Origin: Udaeobacter sp046732875 | Lineage (GTDB): Bacteria > Verrucomicrobiota > Verrucomicrobiia > Chthoniobacterales > UBA10450 | Assembly (NCBI GenBank): GCA_046732875.1 | Contig: JBKPOB010000022.1 | Span: 1-64,000 of the forward strand | Reading direction: 5' to 3' | DNA: 64,000 nucleotides | In this document: positions 54,826-62,909 of the stretch, piece after piece | Layout of the letters: each line of letters begins with the position of its first letter | Position numbering within the stretch: the stretch's first letter is position 1 | Notes under the pieces: generated by a model | Databases searched by the model: none | The model's input: only the letters and a program-made list of their open reading frames with translations | Told to the model about the DNA's origin: nothing | Made by a program: the position numbers and the translations under genes

Positions 54826-56160
54826 CTACTTCGGCAGGCGCAGCAAAGCTTCCGCACCTTTGCCACCTTCGCTATTCATTAGCGCCAACGATCCTCCATG
54901 TGCCTCGGCGATTTGGCGACTCAGGGGCAAACCGATTCCAGAACCTTCGGGCTTCGTGGTGAAAAACGGCACGAAAAGATTCGCGGGATTCATAATCCCA
55001 GGCCCTTCGTCTTGAACAAAGATCTCGACTGCATCTTCCTTCTCGCGCCACCCGATCGCGACTTTGCCGTGTGTTTCGAGCGCGGCATCAACGGCGTTGT
55101 GCACAAGATTGATTAACGCCTGTTCAATCTGCGCTGCGTCTGCACGAATCGCCGTTGGAGCACCCGGCATGACTTTCACGTTGAGCCTTGGTTCCAAGTC
55201 CACGACGCGCTGAACCAATTTGCCAAGATCGACCTCTTGTTTTTGGGGCGGCGGAAGCTTTGTCAGGCGCGTGTAGGCTTGCAGAAAACGGCTGAGTGAA
55301 TCGGCACGGGCGGCGATAGAATTCAATCCGGCACTCGCGTCATCTTTCCAATCCGGGGGAAGAGGGTCGCGCCGCACGAGCGATTCCAAGCTGGCGGCGA
55401 GCGATTTGATGGGTGCCAGCGAGTTATTCATTTCATGGCCGAGGACACGCACAAGTCGCTGCCACGCGCGACGCTCTTCTTCGCGCAGCGTGCGACTAAG
55501 GTCGGTCAACACCAGCAATTCATGTGGTAAGCCCTCCTCACGAAATGTGCTTCGCCGTATCCCCCAACGGCCTGATGCCCCGGGGAAATTCAATGTAAGC
55601 GGTTCGTCCTCGTTTGCTTCAAGACACGGGCCGAGAGACAGTTCGCCAGCCGTTCTGCCTAACAACTTGTCCATCGGCTGACCAAGTAAAGTTTCGCCGG
55701 CGCGATTGACGAGCCGCAAACGCCGGTTGGGATCAAATGTGAAAACTGCCACGTCGATTTCACTCATGATGGTGCGCAAGAGCGCGGTTGCTTCAAAGGC
55801 GCCCAGACGTTGGAGGCGCAATGTTTCACCGAGCGAATTAATTTCGAGGAGGACTTCGCCCAACGCATTGCCCGCGCGGGCTCCCCTCGCACGGATCGAG
55901 TAATCGCCCTCGCGCAATGCCGCGAGCAAATTGGACATGGTTTGCAAGGGCCGAATCGTGTGTTCGCGCGTACTGGAAATGAACGCAAGGAAGCAACCAA
56001 CGATGAGAATCGTCAGCGTCCACTGCAGTTTAGCGCTGTAATCACCCAACCAAAGAAGAGCGAGCGCAACAAGGATTGCAGGCAGAGCTGCGGCAAACGT
56101 GAGCCAGGTAATTTTTCCTTCGTAGGAAATCCGATGGCGAGGTTTTGATGCGCGGTTCAT
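54826..56160 (-). CDS. Sensor histidine kinase, NtrY-like
   Basis: The 444-residue kinase has two close membrane helices (LTFAAALPAILVALALLWLG and WTLTILIVGCFLAFIS) with only a short periplasmic loop. A HAMP-like linker and a PAS domain (VAVFTFDPNRRLRLVNRAGE) follow, then the phospho-acceptor helix LGHEMNNSLAPIKSL with His near residue 242. ATPase boxes are QALINLVHNAVDAAL, VQDEGPGI and GSGIGLPLSRQIAEAHGGS. The HEMNN acceptor motif is typical of NtrB/NtrY kinases that partner sigma-54 activators. With almost no outer domain it probably senses a membrane or internal signal. ATG 56160 is used; the longer frame enters a palindromic repeat. The partner activator gene is immediately upstream. Confidence 0.9.
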   Translation of the reverse strand: MNRASKPRHRISYEGKITWLTFAAALPAILVALALLWLGDYSAKLQWTLTILIVGCFLAFISSTREHTIRPLQTMSNLLAALREGDYSIRARGARAGNALGEVLLEINSLGETLRLQRLGAFEATALLRTIMSEIDVAVFTFDPNRRLRLVNRAGETLLGQPMDKLLGRTAGELSLGPCLEANEDEPLTLNFPGASGRWGIRRSTFREEGLPHELLVLTDLSRTLREEERRAWQRLVRVLGHEMNNSLAPIKSLAASLESLVRRDPLPPDWKDDASAGLNSIAARADSLSRFLQAYTRLTKLPPPQKQEVDLGKLVQRVVDLEPRLNVKVMPGAPTAIRADAAQIEQALINLVHNAVDAALETHGKVAIGWREKEDAVEIFVQDEGPGIMNPANLFVPFFTTKPEGSGIGLPLSRQIAEAHGGSLALMNSEGGKGAEALLRLPK

Positions 56161-56167
56161 GTATTCC

Positions 56168-56311
56168 GGGGAGCGCACGCGCCTCGCGTGCACTTTTCAG
56201 CGCCCTCGCCGAAAAGCGTCACATGTAATCGCAGCGCCGGGTTTAGGCGTACGGACAAGTTCGCGATGGCGAGGGCGCCATCGCCAGCACGCGAGGGCGC
56301 GTGCGCTCCCC
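56168..56311. repeat. Nested inverted-repeat element filling the activator-kinase gap
   Basis: The outer arms 56168-56191 and 56287-56311 are inverted copies of 24/25 bases differing by one inserted base. Inner arms GCGCCCTCGCC (56200) and GGCGAGGGCGC (56268) pair perfectly, and GCGATGGC/GCCATCGC forms a further hairpin. The element occupies essentially the whole 153-nt gap between the two genes. Confidence 0.75.
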
Positions 56312-56313
56312 AA

Positions 56314-57660
56314 TCATAAACCATATTGCTGCAGACGACGATAGAATGCACTCCTGCTTAACCCGAGTGCCTCCGCGGCTTTTCGCGCGTTGCCATCGTT
56401 TCGGGCCAGCGCTTTCTTGATCAGGAATGCTTCTACTTCTTCGAGACTCATTTCTTCGAGATCGCGCGATTCACCGCCGCCATTCGTCAGGCCCAGATCG
56501 CCTGCGCAGATTTGTCGATCTTGCGTCATAAGCACAGCGCGTTCGACGATATGATCAAGCTCTCGAACATTTCCCGGGAAGCGATGCTGTAGCAGCCGTT
56601 CTCGAGCTGTCTCTTCGAAACCGACAATTTGCTTTCGATAATGTTCTGCGTGTTGAGCGAGAAAGGCATTAGCGAGCGGCATGATGTCATCCCGTCGCTC
56701 TCGCAAAGGTGGCAACCCAATCTGGATCGTATTCAAGCGAAACAGGAGGTCCTGCCTAAACCGGCCCGCTGTCACTTCGTTCTCAAGATTTGAATTCGTT
56801 GCCGAGATGATGCGCACGTTCGCGTGCAGAGTTTTCGATGAACCGACTCGTTCAAAATCTCCCGTTTCGATGACTCGTAACAACTTTGCCTGTTGAGCAA
56901 GCGGGATGTTTGCGATCTCGTCCATGAAAAGCGTGCTCTCATCCGCAAGTTCGAATCGACCTGTGCGATCCGCCTTTGCGTCAGTGAAGGCGCCTTTGAC
57001 GTGACCGAACAGTTCGCTCTCAAAGAGCGTCTCCGATAAGCCGCCCATATTTACGGTGATCATTGCATGCGATGCCCGCGGCGAAACAGCATGGATCGCC
57101 CGTGCAATCAGGCTTTTCCCAGTGCCGTTTTCGCCGGTGATCAGAACGTTGGCATCAGACGGCGCAACGCGTGAAATCATTTCGACGACAGGCCGCATCG
57201 AGGGAGACTGCGCGATCAGATTTGGCATGGTGCCGCGCAGAAGTTCGTTTTGCGCTTCAAGCTTTCGTTCGCGGCGGAGCGCCGAAGCGAGCTCAAGCTG
57301 CGTCCTTACGATTGCCAGTAACCGCTGATTGTCCCACGGTTTGGTCACAAAATCGCGCGCGCCGCGTTTCATTGCTTCTACGGCCAACTCAACCGTTGCC
57401 CAGGCGGTCATCACAACAATTGGCAGCGTATTGTCGATCTGCCGGATTCTAGGAATGGCGGATAAGCCCTCCTCGCCCGACGTTGTATCGCGTGCGTAGT
57501 TCAGATCCATCAGCAACAGCGCATACTCCTTCTTTTCCAGCGAGTTGAAGATGCCCGCCAGCGATGTGACTGCTTCCGTTTGGTATCCTTCGCCCTTAAG
57601 CAATATGCGTAGTGCTTCGAGCACGTCGCGCTGATCATCCGCAATGAGAATCCGGCTCAT
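56314..57660 (-). CDS. Sigma-54-dependent response regulator, NtrC family
   Basis: The 448-residue activator has a receiver domain with the phosphorylation aspartate D52 (LLLMDLNYARD). Its AAA+ domain has Walker A GENGTGKS, the sigma-54-contacting loop GAFTDA, and Walker B TLFMDEIANIP. The C-terminal Fis-type helix-turn-helix ends in GNARKAAEALGLSRSAFYRR. All features needed to drive sigma-54 promoters are intact. It is transcribed first, then the kinase. It is flanked by the two sigma-54 promoters with shared upstream sites, which are its most likely targets (inference). No sigma-54 promoter was seen before its own start, so its expression may be by another sigma factor. Confidence 0.94.
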   Translation of the reverse strand: MSRILIADDQRDVLEALRILLKGEGYQTEAVTSLAGIFNSLEKKEYALLLMDLNYARDTTSGEEGLSAIPRIRQIDNTLPIVVMTAWATVELAVEAMKRGARDFVTKPWDNQRLLAIVRTQLELASALRRERKLEAQNELLRGTMPNLIAQSPSMRPVVEMISRVAPSDANVLITGENGTGKSLIARAIHAVSPRASHAMITVNMGGLSETLFESELFGHVKGAFTDAKADRTGRFELADESTLFMDEIANIPLAQQAKLLRVIETGDFERVGSSKTLHANVRIISATNSNLENEVTAGRFRQDLLFRLNTIQIGLPPLRERRDDIMPLANAFLAQHAEHYRKQIVGFEETARERLLQHRFPGNVRELDHIVERAVLMTQDRQICAGDLGLTNGGGESRDLEEMSLEEVEAFLIKKALARNDGNARKAAEALGLSRSAFYRRLQQYGL

Positions 57661-57831
57661 TTTCTGACGGCGCAGCGGAGTTTCCGGCCGCGATTGCGAT
57701 TCCTTGTCACGAGCTAACTCTCAACCGCGTTTCCGGCGGTATGTCAATCTCATCGACGTGAAGCGACTATACGGAAAGCGTATCGAATATACTGTTTCAC
57801 ATCGCTAGCAATTCATCTCTTAAACGGCGCC

Positions 57832-57922
57832 GTCATTTTGAGCAAAGCGAAACATCTCTGATTTTTTCCGTAGGGAGCGGTCCAGACACGATCAGAGATT
57901 CTTCGCTTCGCTCAGAATCACA
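57832..57922. repeat. Inverted-repeat element of the GTCATTcTGAGCgAAGCGAA type
   Basis: The left arm 57832-57862 and right arm 57891-57922 are imperfect inverted copies of about 31 bases sharing the core TGAGC-AAGCGAA and ATCTCTGAT. Sequences of this type are scattered repeats in many Verrucomicrobiota and other genomes. It lies between the small membrane protein stop and the activator gene start. Confidence 0.65.
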
Positions 57923-57941
57923 TTGAAAACCTTCGTCACAA

Positions 57942-58175
57942 TTAACTTTGTGAGATCGCCTGCGTACTAGTCGCTTCGCTAACAGCGCCACGGTCGAGCC
58001 CGACTGCCTGTATTCTAACTGGGCTCTGCGCAAATCCCCAGATCACCAGGACGGCGCTCAACACGAAAGCGACATAAAGCACTGCTTCAAGAACTCCGCG
58101 GCCTTTCTCCTGCGAGCGTACCAACAGAGCATACGTAGATTCGAATTGATTTTCCATAAGCGTTTGATGGTTCAT
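57942..58175 (-). CDS. Small single-helix membrane protein under a sigma-54 promoter
   Basis: From ATG 58175 the product has 77 residues: MNHQTLMENQFESTYALLVR, a charged SQEKGRG, then VLEAVLYVAFVLSAVLVIWG as a single membrane helix, and a polar tail. AAGGAG stands before this ATG, but the predicted sigma-54 start (near 58176) would make the mRNA leaderless. ATG 58157 (MENQFES) is the alternative start. The design parallels the small protein at 54293-54571. No family is recognised. It is a single-gene unit next to the activator gene, making it a candidate output or feedback component. Confidence 0.6.
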   Translation of the reverse strand: MNHQTLMENQFESTYALLVRSQEKGRGVLEAVLYVAFVLSAVLVIWGFAQSPVRIQAVGLDRGAVSEATSTQAISQS

Positions 58176-58186
58176 GCAACTCCTTA

Positions 58187-58202
58187 TGCAAGCGGCGTGC
58201 CA
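58187..58202 (-). promoter_or_regulatory. Sigma-54 promoter of the second small membrane protein
   Basis: The minus strand reads TGGCACGCCGCTTGCA, an exact TGGCAC-N5-TTGCA with GG-N10-GC spacing. The expected start falls near 58176, at the first ATG. A matching enhancer-like site lies 84 nt upstream. Confidence 0.88.
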
Positions 58203-58276
58203 CAAAAACACTGTCACGTAATCTACTCATCATGATGACAATGCGGCTGCGACGGATCCAAACGCTCGGTGCTGCT

Positions 58277-58314
58277 GTTCCATGATTGGGAACCAGCTGT
58301 TCCATTTTCGGGAC
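58277..58314. promoter_or_regulatory. Predicted enhancer site with tandem 22-bp half-site repeat
   Basis: Half-sites GTTCC, GGGAAC, GTTCC and GGGAC occur in a row; the two GTTCC are 22 bp apart, two helical turns. Positions 58287-58314 match the site at 54704-54731 in register (TGGGA-N7-GTYCCRTTTTYGGGAY). It is centred about 124 nt upstream of the predicted start. Confidence 0.75.
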
Positions 58315-58364
58315 GACTCCACGTCGCCGCTACGCCTAATGCGGCGCTATAAATCGAGAAAGGA

Positions 58365-59546
58365 TTAGCCTAACGAACCGAACGCAAGTCCCAGTCCATA
58401 AGTGACGACTGCAACGATGACGCCGATCCAGGTCATTTCCAGACCGGACGCCCACCACGAGCGAATCGTGATCAGCGATTTCAATGCGCCCACGAGAAAG
58501 TGCGCGACCAAACTGATGGCGAACGAAATAATTACCGCTGTCATGCCGCCGGAGAAAAAGAACGGAATTATGGGAACAAAAGCGCCAATTGCCGTGGAAA
58601 TCGCAGCCGAGATTGCAGCAGTCCATTGATTCGGAAACCGATGCTCGGACAAGCCGAGCTCACTCTGGGCCATCGCCTGGACAAACTGTTCGGGCTGCTG
58701 GGCGAGCCGCTCTGCCATTTTCTGTGATTCTTCGGAAGTGAAGCCTTGCAATTGATAGAAGAGCGACATCTCTTCGATTTCTTCCTCCGGATTTTCTTCA
58801 ACTTCGGCACGTTCGCGTGAGATTTCGGCTTCATAGACTTCTGCTTCGCTCTTTGCGGCCAGGTAGGCTCCCGCGCCCATCGAGAGAGTGGACGCAAGCA
58901 TGCCTGCAAGTCCTGAAATCAAAATATAATGTTGCTGATTGTTCGTCGCGCCAGCTACGCCTGAAACAATTCCAAATACTGCGCCCAATCCGTCGTTGGC
59001 GCCGTAAATCGCGTCGGCGACCCAACTACCGCCTCGCCCATGCCAGCGTTCGCGCTTCAGGATTTTGTCGAGCGCAGTGCGCGGGCTAACTGGAGGCGCC
59101 ATGGCGCTGAGCGCTCGCGCGTGAGCTTTTTCTTCGAGCGCGCTTTTCCGAAGAAATTCCTGCACATCATGTTCACCGGCGAAAGCGCGCTCGGCTTGTT
59201 CATGAAATTCGGCTTCCTGCCGTTCTTCCGTCGCTTCCATTCGGCGAATGGCGATGTCGGCGCCGGCAATTTTGTTCCACCAACGGCTTAGGCGGCGCTT
59301 GATCGTATCCTTCAGCACAGGCGGTTCCGCGCCGAGGTCTCGGAGTTTTTTCTCCCAGCGCTGTGCATGGCGCTCTTCGGCTTCGGCCATGCGCAAAAGA
59401 ACGGCTTTGCGTTTCTCGTCGCGCTCGCGGTCCGCCAGGTCGCGATAGGTTTGCGCCGTCTCAACCTCCGCCTGCCAATTGCGCTTAACAACTTCGACGG
59501 TTTGGTCTCGATTTTTCGGATCACGGGGCCTCTTTTCGGTGTTCAT
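58365..59546 (-). CDS. mbfA: MbfA-type iron exporter (ferritin-like domain fused to VIT1/CCC1)
   Basis: The 393-residue protein joins an N-terminal rubrerythrin/ferritin-like domain (about residues 20-165) to a VIT1/CCC1 membrane domain (about 170-393). The first domain has EVETAQTYRDLADRERDEKR, AEAEERHAQRWEKKL and a second EExxH-like helix ALEEKAHARAL. The second begins WVADAIYGANDGLGAVFGIV, has a charged cytoplasmic insert (YEAEISRERAEVEENPEEEI), and carries five predicted helices. This is the architecture of membrane-bound ferritin A, which exports iron and protects against iron and peroxide stress. ATG 59546 is used; a TTG four codons earlier opens the frame. The DMT transporter gene ends 8 nt upstream. 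Confidence 0.88.
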   Translation of the reverse strand: MNTEKRPRDPKNRDQTVEVVKRNWQAEVETAQTYRDLADRERDEKRKAVLLRMAEAEERHAQRWEKKLRDLGAEPPVLKDTIKRRLSRWWNKIAGADIAIRRMEATEERQEAEFHEQAERAFAGEHDVQEFLRKSALEEKAHARALSAMAPPVSPRTALDKILKRERWHGRGGSWVADAIYGANDGLGAVFGIVSGVAGATNNQQHYILISGLAGMLASTLSMGAGAYLAAKSEAEVYEAEISRERAEVEENPEEEIEEMSLFYQLQGFTSEESQKMAERLAQQPEQFVQAMAQSELGLSEHRFPNQWTAAISAAISTAIGAFVPIIPFFFSGGMTAVIISFAISLVAHFLVGALKSLITIRSWWASGLEMTWIGVIVAVVTYGLGLAFGSLG

Positions 59547-59554
59547 GAGTGCGC

Positions 59555-60505
59555 TCAATCTGCGGGTTCGATCGCTGAACCAATTGCTGGCTCGGCTTTT
59601 GGTCTTAGTTGCTGCATCGTAATTACAATCGCGACTGAGCCGATAATCAGCGCTGCGGCAATTAGAACACGCATGCTCAATTTTTCTCCGGCGAAACCGG
59701 CGCCTAACAAGACCGCTACAATCGGATTCACATACGCGTAAGTAGCAACCTTTGCCGGCTCACAATGACGAAGCAGCCAAATGTAGGCGGTGTATCCAAC
59801 CACAGCTCCAATGATTATCAGATAAATGAATGAAGCGAGAGACAAGGTCGAGATTGAGCGCAGATGAAAACTTCGCAGCTCGCCAGTTACAAGGCCAGCG
59901 AACAAAAGGAGCAGTCCCCCGCAAAGCATTTGTTGAGCGGCCGTCAGAAACGGAGAAGCCGCGTGCTTCGCGCTGCGCGAATAGAGTGATCCTGCCGACC
60001 AGATGAAGGACGAAACCAGAAGGATCGACATTCCAATCGCAGGGTTTCGTCCACCGTTTGAAGGAAAATGCAGAGCTGGCCCGAGCAAGATGCCGACGCC
60101 TGCAAAACCGCCGACCAGACCAAGCCAGACAATCGGCGCCGGCCTGGGTGCAGTTCCCGTCGCCCAGCCGAGAATAACAATGTAAATCGGGACAATCGCC
60201 ACAATCAGCGCCGCCAATCCTGTATCGATATATTGTTCTGCAATGGTGACACCGCCATTCCCTGCGAGCAGCAAACACGCACCGACGACCAACGACACGC
60301 GCCAGTTCGCCCAGCTCGATTTATACGCACCCTGCGACCACGCGATTGCGAACATAATCATTCCCGCCAGCAGGAATCGCGCTCCAGCCATTAGAAACGG
60401 CGGTATGCTCTCTATGGCGAAGCGGATGCTCAGATAAGTCGAGCCCCATACGAGATAAAGAGCTGCGAACGCAATGATGGTTCGAACTTTTGTAGGCGCA
60501 GCCAC
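59555..60505 (-). CDS. DMT-family (EamA) transporter
   Basis: The 316-residue protein has ten hydrophobic segments in two EamA halves. The first opens ALYLVWGSTYLSIRFAIESI, the typical YedA/RhaT-style start; the second contains YLIIIGAVVGYTAYIWLLRH and the closing YVNPIVAVLLGAGFAGEKLS. Family members export metabolites or drugs across the inner membrane; the substrate cannot be read from sequence. ATG 60505 follows a heptameric array. It is upstream of mbfA on the same strand with an 8-nt gap, so both may share a transcript. Confidence 0.9.
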   Translation of the reverse strand: MAAPTKVRTIIAFAALYLVWGSTYLSIRFAIESIPPFLMAGARFLLAGMIMFAIAWSQGAYKSSWANWRVSLVVGACLLLAGNGGVTIAEQYIDTGLAALIVAIVPIYIVILGWATGTAPRPAPIVWLGLVGGFAGVGILLGPALHFPSNGGRNPAIGMSILLVSSFIWSAGSLYSRSAKHAASPFLTAAQQMLCGGLLLLFAGLVTGELRSFHLRSISTLSLASFIYLIIIGAVVGYTAYIWLLRHCEPAKVATYAYVNPIVAVLLGAGFAGEKLSMRVLIAAALIIGSVAIVITMQQLRPKAEPAIGSAIEPAD

Positions 60506-60512
60506 GAGCGGA

Positions 60513-60547
60513 GAGTGAAACGTGAGAAGTAATAAGTGATTTGTGAA
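60513..60547. repeat. 7-bp tandem array upstream of the DMT transporter
   Basis: Units are gagtgaa, acgtgag, aagtaat, aagtgat, ttgtgaa. It sits 8 nt before the transporter ATG on the minus strand, covering its ribosome-binding region. Confidence 0.55.
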
Positions 60548-60644
60548 AAGGAACGCCAGACCGCAGGGCGTGTAAACGCAAACTCTGCCAGGAGTAGCGT
60601 GTGCGAAAATCTATGAATCTCTGGGCGAGCAGCCGCCCGGCAAA

Positions 60645-60905
60645 CTACGCGCCGCGTCTGAAAAACAATCGATACAACAGCAGCAGGATCATGGCGCCAA
60701 CAACTGACATGATCCACCCGGCGACATAATTTTCTCCGGCAAAAATGCGACCGATCCAGGTACCGACGAACGCACCGGCGATGCCCAGAAGAATTGTAAT
60801 GATGCAGCCACCAGGGTCTTTGCCTGGCATCAACAATTTCGCGATGGCGCCGACGACAAGACCGATTACCAGAACCCAAAGAATAGAGTGAGCGCTAAAG
60901 TCCAT
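60645..60905 (-). CDS. GlsB/YeaQ/YmgE-family small membrane protein
   Basis: The 86-residue protein has three membrane helices and the transglycosylase-associated (GlsB/YeaQ/YmgE) pattern: VLVIGLVVGAIAKLLMPGKD, then GGCIITILLGIAGAFVGTWI and a final helix ending in LLYRLFFRRGA. These proteins are induced under stress in several bacteria; a biochemical activity is not established. ATG 60905 is used because it directly precedes the first helix; upstream frame residues have no similarity. It stands alone between the DMT gene and a palindrome-rich spacer. Confidence 0.88.
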   Translation of the reverse strand: MDFSAHSILWVLVIGLVVGAIAKLLMPGKDPGGCIITILLGIAGAFVGTWIGRIFAGENYVAGWIMSVVGAMILLLLYRLFFRRGA

Positions 60906-60958
60906 AATGGATCGGGTTTTATCGGATTCGCAACCACGAGGCAAGACTTAAGAAATGA

Positions 60959-61132
60959 CGCAGGGAACATTGGCTCGGTTGTCAGTTCTAGCTGCTTGTT
61001 TCGCCTCTCCCTTGCGAAGCGAGAGGCGATCCCTGTGCGTACAAGCGTACCATTCGTCTGAACATGGACTGACAATTCACCCGTGCTCCGTCGGAGTCGT
61101 CATACCTCTTCGACTACTGGGGAGGCGTCGCT
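60959..61132. repeat. Palindrome-rich spacer before the end of serA
   Basis: CAGGGA (60961) pairs with TCCCTG (61030), enclosing perfect arms CGCCTCTC (61002) and GAGAGGCG (61021). Further on are the short palindrome CTCCGTCGGAG and the hairpin GGAGGCGTCGCTCC. No gene is evident. It resembles a REP-like element and may also end serA transcription. Confidence 0.5.
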
Positions 61133-61137
61133 CCTTC

Positions 61138-62733
61138 TTACAACTCGATGACCTGCGCAGAGAGAATATCTTCGCTCGCACGAATTTCTTTCAGCAACTC
61201 TTCACTCGGTGCAGTGTCGAGATTCAACACTGTCAGTGCTGTGCCACCGGCCTGATTTCGACTGAGTGACATGGTCGCGATGTTCACGCCATGACCACCG
61301 AGCAACGTGCCAATTCGTCCAACCATTCCAGGACGGTCCGTGTTTTCCAATACCAGTACCACACCATGCGGTCGCGCTTCCACTGGACGACTGTTGATGC
61401 TTATGATTCGTGGAGTGGCGCCGAAAAACGCGCCGCCGACCGACACGGTTTTCCCTTCGCCGGCAGCGGATAATTCGAGCATGTCTGTATAATCTCCGGG
61501 GGCGCTCAGACGCGATTCGCTGACTTTCAAACCAAGGGTTTCGGCGAAAGTGGGCGCGTTGACTTCGTTGACTTCACTGCCGCCGGCTATTTGCAGGAAG
61601 CCTTTCAATATCGAGCGCGTGATCGCCGTTGTATCAACTTCGTTGACTTTGCCGCTGTAATTGATGTTGAGAGCTTCAACGCGCTTTGGCGCCAGCTGCG
61701 ATAGAAACCGCCCTAATTTTTCACCAAAGCGCAGATGTGGCCCAACGATTGCGAGGGTTTTCGCATCGAGACTGGGCATGTTGACTGCATTGCGAATGGT
61801 GCCTTCGAGCAGTGCGGCGCGAATCGAGTGAGCGATTTCAATCCCGACACTCTCCTGCGCTTCGGCTGTGGACGCGCCGAGATGTGGGGTAAGAACAAGA
61901 TTGGGCGCGCCGCGCACAGGCGAATCGGCTGGGAGCGGCTCGACTTCAAAAACATCCAGCGCCGCAGCAGCGACGTGCCCGTCTTGCAACGCTTGCACGA
62001 GCGCGTCTTCGTCGATTAAGCCGCCTCGCGCGCAATTGATGATGCGAACGCCGCGTTTGGTTCTCCGTAGTCGTCCTGCATCGAGAATGTGCCGTGTTTC
62101 CGCAGTAAGCGGCGTGTGCAGCGAGATGAAATCTGCGCTTGTGAGCAGATCATCGAGCTCGTCCACCAGCTCCACTTGCAGACTGCGAGCGCGCGTGGCG
62201 GAAAGATACGGATCATAAGCAATCACACGCATTCCGAAAGCAATGGCGCGCCGGCTGAGTTCGCTGCCGATCCGGCCCATTCCAATTACACCCAGTGTTT
62301 TGTTGTAAAGCTCGACACCTTCGAAATTCTTTTTGTCCCAACTCTTGCTACGAACGTTTGCGTCGGCTTGCGGAATCTTGCGTGCCGCCGAAAGCAACAG
62401 CGAAAACGCATGCTCAGCCGTGGAAACTGTATTTCCACCGGGCGCATTCAGCACAATGATGCCGCGGCGTGTAGCCGTCTCAACGTCGACGTTGTCCACC
62501 CCCACGCCAGCGCGCCCAACCACGCGCAACTTCGTGCCTGCATTCAAAATATCGGCGGTGACTTTTGTCTGGCTGCGTACAACAAGCGCACTAAAGTCTG
62601 GAATAAGATCGACGAGTTCCTTTTCGCTTAATCCGGTTTTGACTGCAGCTTCAATCGCACCATCGCTAGAAAGCTCATCTACTCCACGCTGCGAAATTGC
62701 GTCGGCGATGAGGACTTTCGGAACCGCTTTCAT
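61138..62733 (-). CDS. serA: D-3-phosphoglycerate dehydrogenase
   Basis: The 531-residue enzyme makes the first step of serine synthesis. It has the substrate part VVRSQTKVTADILNAGTKLR, the NAD site TLGVIGMGRIGSELSRRAIA, the active-site blocks INCARGGLIDEDALVQALQD and LTPHLGASTAEAQESVGIEI, an intervening (ASB) domain, and a C-terminal ACT domain (TDRPGMVGRIGTLLGGHGVN). The length fits the long bacterial type. The frame is open to 62934, but its first 67 residues are translated inverted repeat, so ATG 62733 with an upstream GGAGG is the real start. Confidence 0.95.
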   Translation of the reverse strand: MKAVPKVLIADAISQRGVDELSSDGAIEAAVKTGLSEKELVDLIPDFSALVVRSQTKVTADILNAGTKLRVVGRAGVGVDNVDVETATRRGIIVLNAPGGNTVSTAEHAFSLLLSAARKIPQADANVRSKSWDKKNFEGVELYNKTLGVIGMGRIGSELSRRAIAFGMRVIAYDPYLSATRARSLQVELVDELDDLLTSADFISLHTPLTAETRHILDAGRLRRTKRGVRIINCARGGLIDEDALVQALQDGHVAAAALDVFEVEPLPADSPVRGAPNLVLTPHLGASTAEAQESVGIEIAHSIRAALLEGTIRNAVNMPSLDAKTLAIVGPHLRFGEKLGRFLSQLAPKRVEALNINYSGKVNEVDTTAITRSILKGFLQIAGGSEVNEVNAPTFAETLGLKVSESRLSAPGDYTDMLELSAAGEGKTVSVGGAFFGATPRIISINSRPVEARPHGVVLVLENTDRPGMVGRIGTLLGGHGVNIATMSLSRNQAGGTALTVLNLDTAPSEELLKEIRASEDILSAQVIEL

Positions 62734-62752
62734 TACGAGCCCTCCAATAAAC

Positions 62753-62905
62753 GTCATTCCGAGCGAAGTCGAGAATGGAGTGGCTGGGGAAGCCGCGACA
62801 TAGACGGGAAGGCTGCAGCTGAGCGAGCGGGAAGCGAGCGAATCAAACCCCGTGGCATAACCCTCGGGTAACTTCGCGGGATGTCTCGACTTCGCTCGAC
62901 ATGAC
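62753..62905. repeat. Inverted-repeat element of the GTCATnnCGAGCGAAGTCGAG type
   Basis: The left arm starts at 62753 and the right arm ends at 62905; they share about 22 bases (GTCAT, two variable bases, then CGAGCGAAGTCGAGA) in inverted orientation. It fills the gap between the methyltransferase stop and the serA start. Related sequences are common scattered repeats in this kind of genome. Confidence 0.7.
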
Positions 62906-62909
62906 AAAG

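Noticed and set aside
56157..56351. Frames across the activator-kinase gap
   Set aside because: They are translations of a nested inverted repeat.
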